A stretch of 27,208 bases of DNA from Reclinomonas americana ATCC 50394 (taxonomy: Eukaryota; Jakobida; Jakobea; Jakobida), in contig PS015265.1 of NCBI GenBank assembly GCA_048213135.1, positions 81,779 to 108,986 of the forward strand, read 5' to 3'. The notes beneath the pieces were generated by a model. It was not told the origin of the DNA, did no database searches, and was given only the letters and a program-made list of their open reading frames with translations. Below, in pieces: positions 11,282 to 21,044 of the stretch; the first letter of the stretch is position 1, and each line of letters starts with the position of its first letter. Made by a program: the position numbers and the translations under genes.

Positions 11282-12545
11282 ATGCATTTATTATTTGTCA
11301 TGCTCCTCTTGGTGTGCTGTTTACTGGGCGTGCCACAGCAACAAACGAAAAGCAAGGAATTTTCGTTTGATCTCCACTCGTCTTCTACTCAATACCAGAA
11401 TCAAGTTCCTACTCAGAACCGACGATTTCGTGCAGATTACATTGCCAGTTATGCCGACCACGGTGCCACATTCGTGCTCGATGGCCAGACGCCGCCGGTC
11501 GCTAGTCCTGGAGAGTGGAGGAGCACTTCGCTGACCAAGGCGTCGACGGCGGTGAGTGATTTCGAGGAGAGAAGACAGAGATGTGATCACCACAGTAGAG
11601 TACCGACCATGCGGCTTACTCTCCGAAGAGAAGCGAGTCGATAAGGAGAGGACACAGACTCTCCTCTTTTCCATTCTCCTTTTCTCACTTTTCTTATGGG
11701 GCAGTCGACATTGGTGCCCCACGTCTTCCCGTTCACTGGTCTGCCGTCCGTGGCTGCGTCGCTGCTTGGCGTGGCCACGATTTCCAATTCCGAGCTGCGC
11801 ATGACGTTGCGCGACGACTGCCGCGTGCAGTTCATGACTGCGCGATATCTGGTGGCCGGCTCGCCGACGGACAATCGCTCTGGCCTAGCGGTGCTCTCAG
11901 GCGAAACGTCGCATGCGGCCGGGCAGCACGTGATTGTTTCACTGATGGTCAACGACAAGGCGCAGTTCGGGTTGCTGCAGAGCGATTTCAAGTACGCGGT
12001 GCTTTTGCGTGGGTGGAAGACGTCGAGTGTTGCGGCTGCAGGTGCTGTCTCGCCGTCGGTGTTGCATCAGAGTGGTATGCCGTCGCGCGGGTCGGCGGCG
12101 GTCGGGTCGTTTGGGCAGCTGGATATTGTGGTGGCGAGTGGAGCGGGAGTGGAGGAGACGTGTGGCGGTGGGGGTGCCGGCGGGGCAGTGAGGAAGGGGA
12201 CATATAGCAGTGCTTTCATAAACGTCGATAACACTGCCCTGTCTCGCTCGTATTATGCATTCTCTGCGTCCTCCCAGCACTTGATGTCCGCACGGACGCA
12301 GGCAAGTGTCGCGAACACCGTCGCACCGACATCGCCGCCAGGTCGCGCAGCTAGTTCGCATACTGCTCGGCGATGGGACGACGAGCGCTTCGATGATCCA
12401 CGCACCTGCGATCAACAAAAGAGTGAGTCTGTGGGAACATGGCGAAGTCACCATCAGCCGCACACGTACCACAGACACAGGAGCAGGCAGCATACGACCC
12501 ACACATGCATCTACTTGCATATCATCACCCTCCTGCTCACTCTGA
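11282..12545 (+). CDS. Tentative secreted protein of unknown function, 3 exons, 356 aa
   Basis: I do not recognise the family. Model exons: 11282-11551, 11705-12301, 12342-12545 (1071 nt, all junctions phase 0). The N-terminus MHLLFVMLLLVCCLLG followed by VPQQQ looks like a cleavable signal peptide. The middle exon encodes about 199 residues of beta-rich, Ser/Ala/Gly-rich sequence with a Gly-rich stretch (CGGGGAGG); no catalytic motif is evident. The second intron would be a short GC-AG intron (CAG|GCAAGT, 40 bp, or 49 bp if the acceptor after GTCGCGCAG is used). Reading through instead keeps a frame open but runs antisense through the neighbouring kinase exon, which is why I prefer the spliced form. 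The start is only about 60 bp after the FAH stop, and the 3' end overlaps the convergent gene by 9 bp. The third exon is the weakest part. Confidence 0.45.
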
Positions 12546-15500
12546 TGGTCCAGCAGGTCCTGCTCCACCCACTGCCGCCTCGCTCAAGCGCCTCAGCTCG
12601 TCGAGCACATACGCTGCCGACACGCGTGTTGCTTGTGGCCTCTACATCACACACGCGCGATGAGCAGCCACCTCTCCGAACAACACGATCTACTTCATCA
12701 GAACGCAACCCAGCACTGCCGAATCAGATTGCGAACGTCCTCCGGCACGGCAGCCCGCGCACTCTCATCGTCAAGATCGGCGGGTGGAACGCCGGCTTTC
12801 ATGAGATCTCCGATTTGCATCAACGCCACTCCATTGTATGGCTCCTGACGAGTGGCGATGAACCAGAGCAGTGAACCAAGTCCATACACATCCGCCCTCT
12901 CATCATACTGCGAGTGGTGAACAAAGCATGTGTGAACGCCGCTCTCATCGTGCAAAGCGAGAGAAGAAAATGTCATCTCCGCACCTCCTGATCCAGCATG
13001 GCCTCGGGCGCAGCATACGCTGCCGTGCCGTGATTCGACTGCATCTTGCCAAGAGTGCCGTGAATCCTGGCCTCACCAAAGTCGCACACCTTTGCCACGA
13101 GTCGGTCCTCGCTGATGAGGATGTCTGAGGGCATGCAGTGGGAACAGAGTCAGCGATGAAAGGAAGTATGGTGATTGATCTGGAAGATGTTCCACTGCCC
13201 TCTCTCTCACATCCACTCTCTTTCATCAACGTGCCATAACACCACTCGACGAGAGTGCGCACAACCGCTGATGCCACTTGCACGAGCACATTGACCTCAC
13301 ACGCCTGGTTGTCTCTCCCTCCCTCTCACCTTCTCTTGCGTCAGCATCTCGTAAACCTCTTCTCTTGTAGTCTCGCTCTCTCCCATCAGCCACTCCAAAC
13401 GAAACTCTGTGGCCTGAGATCACGATGCACCACTCGACGAGAGTGCGCACCACCGCTGATGCCACTTGCACGAGCAGACTGTCCTTACTCGCCTAGTTGT
13501 CTCTCCCTCGTTCTCACAATAACTCACTTTGCATCAACATCTCATAATCCTCGTCTCTTGTCGTCTCATATTCTCGCATAACCCTCTCCAAAACGAAACA
13601 CTGTGGCCTGAGATCACGATGCACCACTCGTCGCGAGTGCATGTGCACCACCGCCGACGCCACTTTCACGAGCAGACTGTCCTTACTCGCCTAGTTGTCT
13701 CTCCCTCCCTCTCATCTTCTCTTGCATCAACATCTCATAATCCTCTTCTCTAGCAGTCTTGCTCTCTCCCATTGCGCTCTCCAAGACGCAACTCTGCGGC
13801 TTGAGATCACGATGCACCACTCGACGCGAGTGCATGTGCACCACTGCCGACGCCACTTGCACGAGCAGACTGAGCAGATGTGGAGTCGTCATATGCTCGT
13901 CCTTCACCAAGTCATGCAGCGTCTCGGCAATGCCCTCCTCTTCATCCTCACGACCGACATATTCAAGAACAAGACCGAGACCACTCGGGTCGTCGTTGCA
14001 CACGGCCATCAGTTTCACAATGTGTGGGTGACTGCGTGCAGGCACATGAGCGACAACGTCAGCATGCAAGTGCAAGGAGCACGAAAGCACGCAACTCGAG
14101 TTGCATCAGCAGAGAGTGCTCGTTCTCGAAGCACGCATGAACACTTTTCCAGTCCGTCGATTGTGCATCTCGAGCTTGCCTCCTGACCAAGTATCGCTTG
14201 TACGCCACGGTCTGCGACATACCGCCAAGGCGGAGAGCGGCATGGAAAACAGCATTTTGACCTGCAGTGGCAAACGGAGGAGATGAGTTTGTGCTCATTC
14301 ACACAGAGATGCAGGCACGCGGAGGTGATTACACCAATAGCAAGTTGTCTTGAAGGCGTCAAGTCCGAGAACGACACAACAGGTGCGCGAATGGCGAATC
14401 GCGCTGCTCTCTCCGTCACCAGCTCAGCCGTCACATTGATGCGACACACATCTGTGCTCAGAGAATGAGTAGGAGAGAATGAAGACACCAAGTGGCGATA
14501 AGCTGTCGCAACTCTCGTATGCTTGGAACAGCAGACGGATACTCTCGTGCTGTCCGCCGGGGAACAGCGTATGGAGTGAGTCGCGAACCAGCCGCATGAC
14601 GCTCACGTACTCTGCGTCTTCGAGTGCAGAGAGACGGGCCAGGTGAGACACACGATGGCGCACATCTCGCAAGTTCTCTACGGCTCGAATCTGCAAAGCA
14701 GGCTGGCCTTGAGAACACTCGTCAGTAATGATGGCACAAGCAGAGAGCGTACCTTGGCAGGGTCAGTGAGTAGTCGCACAGCCACACGGTCTTCGTTTGT
14801 AACAGGATCGAGGCGGACGAGGCTCTCCAGCAGATCCTCATCACGGCAAGCGACGACAGGAACGAATGTTGTGTACAGCAGCAGCGTGCTCAGCAGCGAC
14901 ACATCCATGCCCGATGTCACTCCACTCTGCTTGAACTCTCGAATTGTCTCGTAGTTGGAGGGGAATAATTCGACGGAGCGCATACGAATGTTGCCGCGCT
15001 TGTCCAGAGACATTCGGCAGTATCTGTGAGGCAGAATGAGCGCATGAGACACAACACATTCAAGACTGTCCCTCCTCAGCACCTCGATGATGGAGCTGGA
15101 AGACAAAGTTGCTCAATGTCGAATTCGGCATGGAAGAAGCCAGCGATGAGTTGTTGCAGGAGAGACCCAAGAGCCAGGGGAATAATCTCATGCACGACTT
15201 CGGTAAGCATCAAGATGGGACGGCGGTCACTGTGCAACCAAGAGTGAGGTGCCTCACGGGCGAGAGCAAAACTGGGTGAATGAGTCATGATTTACCTGAG
15301 AAAGTCCATGTTGAAGAGAGCGCTCAGTTGGCCTTCCATGTTGCGCACCCTTTGCCGTTCAGAGGTGAGATTGGTCTGCAGCTCCACGACTTGTTGCTGG
15401 CTCTGAGCTTGAGCTTGCTGCAGTTCATCGACTCGATGTTGCTGTTCAGCTAAGGTGTGACGATGCTCAGCATTGGCTCGCTGCAGCTGAGTGACAATGT

Positions 15501-16842
15501 CTTCGTGTTCTCGTCGCTGTCGATCCCATTCGTGCTGCTGTTGCTGTCGCTCCTCCTGCTTCTCGGCGTTGATATGCTGCAGCTCGGCATTGTCTCGTTG
15601 CAGCTGAGTGACAATGTCGTCGAACTCTCGTCGCTGTCGATCCCATTCTCGCTGCTGTTGCTGTCGCTCCTGCTGCGATGTGGCGAGATCGCGCTGGAGC
15701 TGGGCGATGAGTGCGTCCTTGTCGGTGACGTCGTCGACCGCCTGCGCAGAGCAGAACAAGAGAGAGGGAGAGAGAGAGTGAGAGAGAGAGAGGAGGGAGA
15801 GAGGTGGGAGTCAGAGAACATGCACGATGAGACACAGACATGCGCAAGCGAGACGACACGGTCTCTCACCTGGCGTGATGGCGATGTATTATCTGCAAGA
15901 CGAAAAGTAAGCGAAGCAAACAACGAGGAGAGTGTGAGAAAGGAGAAAAGCACACATCAACCATCTGTACAAGACGACACAAAGATCACACCTGCTGCTC
16001 GTGGTGGTGGTGGTGGTGGTGAAGAGGTAAGGGATATTTGTGGCTGCCGCTGTTGTGGACGTGCTGGCTCTGCGTGTTGTTGTGGGGTGAACACAAACAG
16101 AGAAAGATGAGCGTGTGCAACACGAAAATGAGATCTCACCTGCTGGTGGCTGTGGTGGTGGAGGCGGAGAGGAAGGTTGTGGTTGTTGTTGGCGTGGTGG
16201 AGGTGCTCGTTGCTCCGTAGCGAGGCGGTCGAGCAACTCGGCAACTTGTTGCTTGCCATTATCGCGTGCGAACTGAGCCGCTGTCCTGCCATACTTGTCG
16301 ACCATGGGAATGAGGTCGGGAAAGCGCGTGGCGAGGAGTCGCACGACGTCTTCGTGGCCATTCACAGCAGCGCAGTGCAGCGCAGTACACTGGTATGCTT
16401 TGGTGACCGCCCGCACCATCTCCGGCGGGCATCGTCGCTCATCGGCAAGCAACCGCTCCACCACTCGCAGATGCCCGCTGTCGGCAGCCCGCATCAGTGG
16501 CGTGTGGCCATTGTCGGTGACCATTTGTGCGAGTTCTGGACCGACGCCACTCTTATCCCACAGATACTCCAACACAGAGAGATGGCCATAGCAAGCGGCA
16601 TAATAAAATGCCGATCCACCGCCAAGCGTCTCCTCTCTCTTCAGCAGTGTCTGTGCGCCCTCACGCGCCACCAACTCGCGCAGTGCCTTCACATCGCCTT
16701 CCCACGCCATCGCATATGCTTTCAGCCTCCTCCGTTGTTGCCTGCCCAACGAGCAACAATTGTCAGAGAGAGTCAGCGAGGAGACGAGAAAGCCAGAAAC
16801 AAACACACACACATACCTGTCACTGCCCTGTGCTGCACCCAT
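12537..16842 (-). CDS. Ankyrin / coiled-coil / HEPN-like / protein kinase chimera, 14 exons, 915 aa
   Basis: Exons, 5' to 3': 16842-16817, 16741-16140, 16069-15992, 15892-15870, 15741-15296, 15229-15167, 15095-14753, 14690-14489, 14451-14335, 14261-14096, 14031-13793, 13124-12985, 12907-12710, 12641-12537; 2748 nt in frame. Residues of about 20-175 form four ankyrin repeats (TPLMRAADSGHLRVVERLL, TALHCAAVNGHEDVVRLLA). A Pro/Gln linker (to about 243) and a Gln-rich coiled coil (244-391) with an internal duplication follow. A helical region ends in a HEPN-like motif R538-x4-H543 (LRDVRHRVSH). The kinase (about 634-915) has VAYKRY (Lys), FENEHSLL (Glu), HRDLKPQN, CDFGEAR, APE and DVYGLG, so it looks active, although the glycine loop is degenerate and CW is followed directly by RP. 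The ankyrin end matches the three downstream tandem genes; the tail does not. Doubts: the intron 15166-15096 could instead be a frameshift, and three introns use GTTGCG donors. Confidence 0.8.
13241..13869 (-). repeat. Four tandem copies of the catalytic-loop exon end (about 190-bp unit) inside one gene
   Basis: The 3' part of the chimera's kinase exon (13869-13793, ending HRDLKPQ) is repeated downstream, within the following intron, at 13676-13600, at 13478-13406 and as a fragment at about 13290-13241. The spacing of the shared ACCACTCG block is 188, 194 and 193 bp. The second copy is still 77 nt long and would read HRDLRPQ. The third is 4 nt shorter and out of frame, and the fourth lacks the HRD end. 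Splicing from 13793 to 13124 skips all three and restores HRDLKPQNILI. Adding the second copy in series would create a stop codon (TGA) within four codons. Confidence 0.85.
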
Positions 16843-17029
16843 CTCTGTCTGTCTGTCTGTCTGTCTGTGTGTGCGTGCTTTCGTGTGGCAACTCGCGATT
16901 CATGACACGCTCAGGACAACTCTCAGTCCGTCGTCACTGAGTGAGTGAGCGAGACACAGACGCACACTCGCGTAAGAGAGAGTACCTCTCTGTCTGCGCT
17001 CTCTCTATCTCTCTGCACAACAACGAAGA
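16843..17029. promoter_or_regulatory. Divergent promoter gap, copy 1
   Basis: The 187-bp space between the minus-strand ankyrin gene start and a plus-strand kinase exon contains (CTGT)n at about 16849-16868. The block at 16901-16928 (CATGACACGCTCAGGACA, ACTCTCAGTC) recurs in the same place in the other two gaps, and ACACTCGCGTAAGAGA-like and CT-rich sequence precedes the plus ATG. No TATA box is obvious. Promoter function is inferred from position and from conservation between copies. Confidence 0.55.
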
Positions 17030-17092
17030 ATGGAGAGATACATCAAGAGCAAGATCCTTCTCGGCGAGGGAACTTATGGATATGTGTACAGG
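17030..17092 (+). CDS. Orphan first exon of a CDK-like kinase, copy 1 (21 aa)
   Basis: ATG to AGG encodes 21 residues starting MERYIKSKILLGEGTYG and ending YVYR, followed at once by GT (GTACTG). This is the first strand and glycine-rich loop (GEGTYG) of a CMGC/CDK-type kinase, normally the first about 20 residues of about 300. No second exon on this strand is visible before the opposite-strand gene begins at 17425. It is either a truncated by-product of tandem duplication or an alternative first exon spliced to a distant body beyond the right edge. Confidence 0.7.
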
Positions 17093-17424
17093 GTACTGTG
17101 TCACTCACACTCTCAAACACACACACTCACTCACGCACATACACACACAGAGAGAGGGAGAGAGTGATTCAGAGACAACTCTCATGCATTCTGTGATCTC
17201 TCAATCAATCAGCGCAAGAGTCACTCTTTCTCTCTTTCTCTTTCTCTCACACACACACTCATTCCCTCACTGAATCCAACTCACTTGCTGACTTTCGCAC
17301 ATCTCCCATCTTTTTCGTCTCGCATTTCCACACCCCGTTCGTCTCTCACACTGATGATGCACTCGACATTCTCAATGCTGAGCTCTCACCCCCTCCCTCT
17401 CCTTTTTTGCAAGCTTGCTTTCAC
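17093..17424. other. Spacer between orphan exon 1 and convergent ankyrin-kinase gene
   Basis: The spacer starts with a donor-like GTACTGTGTC and CA/CT microsatellite, then a segment conserved in all three spacers (TGAATCCAACTCACTTG, CTGACTTTCGCACATCTCCC, TCGTCTCGCATTTCC), ending at the opposite-strand stop codon. I see no exon. It presumably contains the start of the orphan exon's intron and the 3' UTR of the convergent gene. Confidence 0.6.
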
Positions 17425-20400
17425 TTAGAGTTCCAGCGTAAAGTTGCCACACGCTTCACGCACTGCCCGCATCACCTCAAGCACCTCCTGTGCCGTCGGC
17501 CGATCACGTCGCAGACTCATACATCGCATGCCAATGGTAAACATGGCTTCCGCGATGCGCGGTGTCCACTCCAATCCATCGGCGGTGTCCACCAGCTCCA
17601 TGACGCGCAACGAGCCGGAGCGATCCCACTCCGTGGACCACTCGCCCACCGTCACCACGGGCTTGCCGGTGACCAACTGCACCAGCACCACGCCCATGCT
17701 GTACAGGTCGTGCTCTGGGTGCGGATGACGGGCACGGAGAGCCAGTGGGTCCAAGTAGTCGGGCGTGCCAGCGGCGGGGGTTGTCTGGTGCAGGTAAGAG
17801 ATTGAAAGGAGAGATCTAGGAAGACGAGATAGGAGTGAACCGCACCTTGCCACCGGCAATTGACCGAGCAATCCCAAAGTCTCCCAGGCAAGCCTCGCAC
17901 CGGTGATCAAGAAGCACATTGGCGGGTTTGATGTCGCGATGCACCACCTCATTCTGCGAAGGAGTGGTGAAATGCGAGGCACAGTACATGTATAAATATC
18001 AGAAGGGAAGAAGAGGACAGTACATAGGAGGAAGCAGGGAGACGCAAGAGACTGAGAATAAAAAGATATTCAAAAGTGCAGCATAGAGAAAGAGAGTGCG
18101 AAACAGAAGGAATGACGACTTGCATACATATCAGAAGGGAATGGAAGAGACAGAAGACTGCAGGAAACCGTAGAGGTCACGGAAGACTGAGATAACAAAA
18201 GATACACAAAACTGCAGCACAGAGAAAGAGAGTGCGAAACAGAAGACAACTGGTGAGAACAAAGACTGCCATCTTTATCGAACACACACCTTGTGCAAGA
18301 ACGCCACAGCCTCGGCCAGTCCGAGACCAATCTGCACACGTTGCACGACAGAGAGTGATGCACGACCGACACGAAGCAGCAGGAGGTCCTCCAGGTTGGG
18401 AATTCTGTGTACATTCACAGTTAGACAATGACTGAGAAAGGAAGGAGAAGAGAGAGATGGAACACGCACTGCAAGGCCTTGTACACGAGACAGCGAGCCT
18501 TGTCGTCGCCCACCGAATAACCGACGAGAGGAACGATGCGACGGTCACGCAGGCGTCCGAGGGTGGCCACCTTGTGAGAAAAGGAAGAAGGATAAGGAGA
18601 AAGAGAGAGGGAATGAAAAGGAGAGAAGGAAAGACAGACCTCACTCTCAAACGACTCCATCGTCCACGGTGCATCGGGGTCGAGCACCTTGATGGCCACG
18701 TGCATCTCGTGAAGCAGAGTGATGAACACGGCTCCCTGGCCACCTTCACCGACCTTCAATCGTGGAGAGAATGAGTCGGTGGCGTGCACTATTTCCGGCC
18801 ACTCGAAGCGCTGCACGGCGGTACCGACTGCGGAATGAGACGGAAGGGATAGATGGAGAATACATGAATGGTTGGAGAAGCACGAGGACAACAAGAGAGA
18901 TGTACAGACCTTGGGCGAGGAGGAGCTCCTGTCGGAGTTGCGAGAGAAGGTAGTCTTTCTCTTCCAGTTGCTGCTGCACGATGATCAGCTGAGCAGCAAA
19001 CTCGTCCTTGTCACGCAATGCCACAGTCAGCTGGGATTCCAGCTGAGCTTGAGCTTGCTGCCAATCTGCATGGGCTCGTTGCAGTTGCTGCCGACTCTGC
19101 GCATCAGATTGCTGCAACTGTCCGTTCGCTTGCTGCAGTTGCGCAATGGTAGCGTCCCGTCGCTCCACCTCAACGCGAAGCTGTGCAACTTGTTGCTGAT
19201 CTTTGGCATGCGCCTCTCGCAACTCAGCGCTGGCTTGCTGCAGTTGAGCCACAATGACTTCGTGCTCTCGTCGCCGTCGATCCCATTCGTGCTGCTGTTG
19301 CTGTCGCTCCTGCTGCGATGTGGTGAGATCGCGCTGGAGCTGGGCGATGAGTGCGTCTCTGTCGACAAGCTGGCGTGCCATGGAGGCGGTGTCTTCATGT
19401 GCCTGCGCAGAAGTAGAACGAGACAGCGAGCACCGAATATAGGATGAGGAACAAGTGGACCAGAAGCATAATAAAACAGTCTCTCACCTGGCGCGGCGGA
19501 ACTGCGTGTTTTCGCAGGCGTGTTGTTGCAAGACATCACAAATAAAGAAACGCGCATGGAGGAGTGTGAGTGGCGAAGAACACAAATCAACCATCTGCAC
19601 AAGACGACACGGAGATCTCACCTGCTGCTCGTGGTGGTGGTGGTGGTGGTGAAGAGGGAAGGGAGATTTGTGGCTGTCGTTGTTGTGGGCGTGCTGGCTC
19701 TGCGTGTTTTTTGCAGGGTGACCACAAGCAGATAAAGACGCATGGAGGAGTGTGTGCCACACGTAAATGAGATCTCACCTGCTGGTGGTTGTGGTGGTGG
19801 AGGCGGAGAGGGAGGTTGTGGTTGTTGTTGGCGTGGTGGAGGTGCTCGTTGCTCCGCAGCGAGGCGGTCGAGCAACTCGGCCACTTGGTGCTTGCCCTGG
19901 TAGCGTGCGCTGTCAGCCGCGGTCTTGCCCTTCTTGATGACCATGGGAATGAGGTCGGGATAGCGAGTGGCGAGGAGTTGCACAATGGCTTCGTGACCAT
20001 TCACAGCAGCGCAGTTCAGCGCAGTCCACTGGTCTCCTTTGTCGACCACCCGCACCATCTCCGGCGGACATCGTCGCTCATCGGCAAGCAACCACTCCAC
20101 CACTTGCAGATGCCCTCGGTAGGCAGCCCCCATCAGTGGCGTCCAGCCATCGTCGGCGACCATTTGTGCGAGTTGTGGCCCCACGCCACTCTCCTCCCAC
20201 AGATACTCCAACACAGAGAGATGGCCTTTCCAGGCGGCATAGAAAAATGCCGAGTAGCCACCATCAAACATCCCCGCTCTCTTCAGCAGCGTGTGTGCAC
20301 CCTCACGCGCCACCAACTCGCGCAGTGCTTTCACATCGCCATCCTTCGCCATCTGTTGATGACTGCCCAACGAGCAACAATCGTCAGAGAGAGTCAGCGA

Positions 20401-20440
20401 AGTCAGAAACAAACACACACTTGCCCTGTGTTGCGCCCAT
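17425..20440 (-). CDS. Ankyrin / coiled-coil / TKL kinase, tandem copy A, 10 exons, 686 aa
   Basis: Exons: 20440-20421, 20362-19779, 19699-19622, 19501-19488 (14-nt microexon), 19402-18910, 18827-18640, 18570-18470, 18404-18290, 17953-17846, 17784-17425; 2061 nt in frame. The N-terminus MGATQG joins about four ankyrin repeats (TPLMGAAYRGHLQVVEWLL, TALNCAAVNGHEAIVQLLA). Next come a linker ending SPPPPPPRAAG, the microexon residues VPPRQ and a Gln-rich coiled coil (about aa 233-396). The kinase (397-686) resembles plant RLK/Pelle-type TKL kinases: FEWPEIVHATDSFSPRLKVG, GEGGQGAVF, HVAIKVLD, FESE, HRDIKPANVLLD (H536-R-D538), DFGIARS, AGTPDYLDP, DLYSMGVVL, DRPTAQEVLE. All catalytic residues are present. 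There is no signal peptide or membrane segment, so it is a cytoplasmic, RLCK-like enzyme. The coiled coil suggests oligomerisation and the ankyrins a binding partner; both are inference. Confidence 0.92.
17954..18289. repeat. Kinase intron with two copies of an approximately 130-bp repeat (copy A)
   Basis: The 336-bp intron before the HRD exon carries GCAGCA(T/C)AGAGAAAGAGAG plus TGCGAAACAGAAG at about 18078 and 18214. It is much longer than the other introns of this gene, and the same unit occurs in the equivalent introns of copies B and C. There is no coding signal. Confidence 0.75.
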
Positions 20441-20631
20441 TTATCTCTCTCTCTCTCTGTCTCTCTCTGTCTGTCTTGTGTGTGCGTTCGTGTGTACTGT
20501 GAACGAAGCTGAACTCGTGATGCATGACACGCACAGGACAACTCTCAGTCGAGGCCCAGTCGAGTGTCGGTAGTAGTGATTGAGCGAGAGACACTACACG
20601 CGCGTAAGAGACAGTGTGTCTCTCTGTCTGT

Positions 20632-20669
<38 letters not shown>

Positions 20670-20694
20670 CCTCTCTCTGCGCAACAACGAAGAA
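20441..20694. promoter_or_regulatory. Divergent promoter gap, copy 2
   Basis: This 254-bp gap between the start of copy A and the second orphan exon holds the conserved block CATGACACGCACAGGACA, ACTCTCAGTC at 20523-20550, then CGCGTAAGAGACAG-like sequence and a long CT run just upstream of the plus ATG. Its position and conservation match the other two gaps. Confidence 0.55.
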
Positions 20695-20757
20695 ATGGAG
20701 AGATACATCAAGAGCAAGATCCTTCTCGGAGAGGGAACTTATGGATATGTGTACAGG
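20695..20757 (+). CDS. Orphan first exon of a CDK-like kinase, copy 2 (21 aa)
   Basis: The protein is identical to orphan exon 1 (MERYIKSKILLGEGTYG then YVYR), with an intact ATG and the same GTACTG donor. Downstream is the opposite-strand stop of tandem copy B. No continuation is visible. Confidence 0.7.
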
Positions 20758-21044
20758 GTACTGTGTCACTCACACTCACACACATACACAGACAGAGAGA
20801 GAGAGAGAGATTCAGGGACAACTCGCATGCATTCCGTGATCTATCAATCAATCAGTGCAAGAGTCACTCTCTCTCACTCTCACACACTCATTCCCTCACT
20901 GAATCCAACTCACTTACTGACTTTCGCACATCTCCCATCTTTTTCGTCTCGCATTTCCGCACCCACACTGATGATGATACACTCGACACTCTCAATGCTG
21001 AGCTCTCACCCCCTCCCTCTCCCTCTTTGCAAGCTTGCTTTCAC
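20758..21044. other. Spacer between orphan exon 2 and tandem copy B
   Basis: Homologous to 17093-17424: donor-like start, CA/GA microsatellite, then the conserved TGAATCCAACTCACTTACTG and TCGTCTCGCATTTCC segments. No gene is seen. Confidence 0.6.

Noticed and set aside
12481-12663. Plus-strand frame with AASLKRLSSSSTYAADTR, a candidate last exon for the secreted gene
   Set aside because: It is the antisense shadow of the kinase C-terminal exon RPQATRVSAAYVLDEL on the minus strand, which has a clear family pattern.
13600-13676. Second HRD-containing exon copy as a productive alternative exon
   Set aside because: In series it brings a stop within four codons, and it lacks the 5' half of the real exon, so it cannot replace it.
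15096-15166. Frameshift or pseudogene call for the chimera
   Set aside because: A 71-bp intron with a pyrimidine-rich acceptor (TGTCTTCCAG) restores the frame, and the whole 14-exon model sums to a multiple of three, although a sequencing indel cannot be fully excluded.
19618-19699. His/Thr-rich tracts next to the linker exons as metal-binding segments
   Set aside because: The frame set by both flanking phase-1 introns reads Pro (CCA), not His (CAC) or Thr (ACC).
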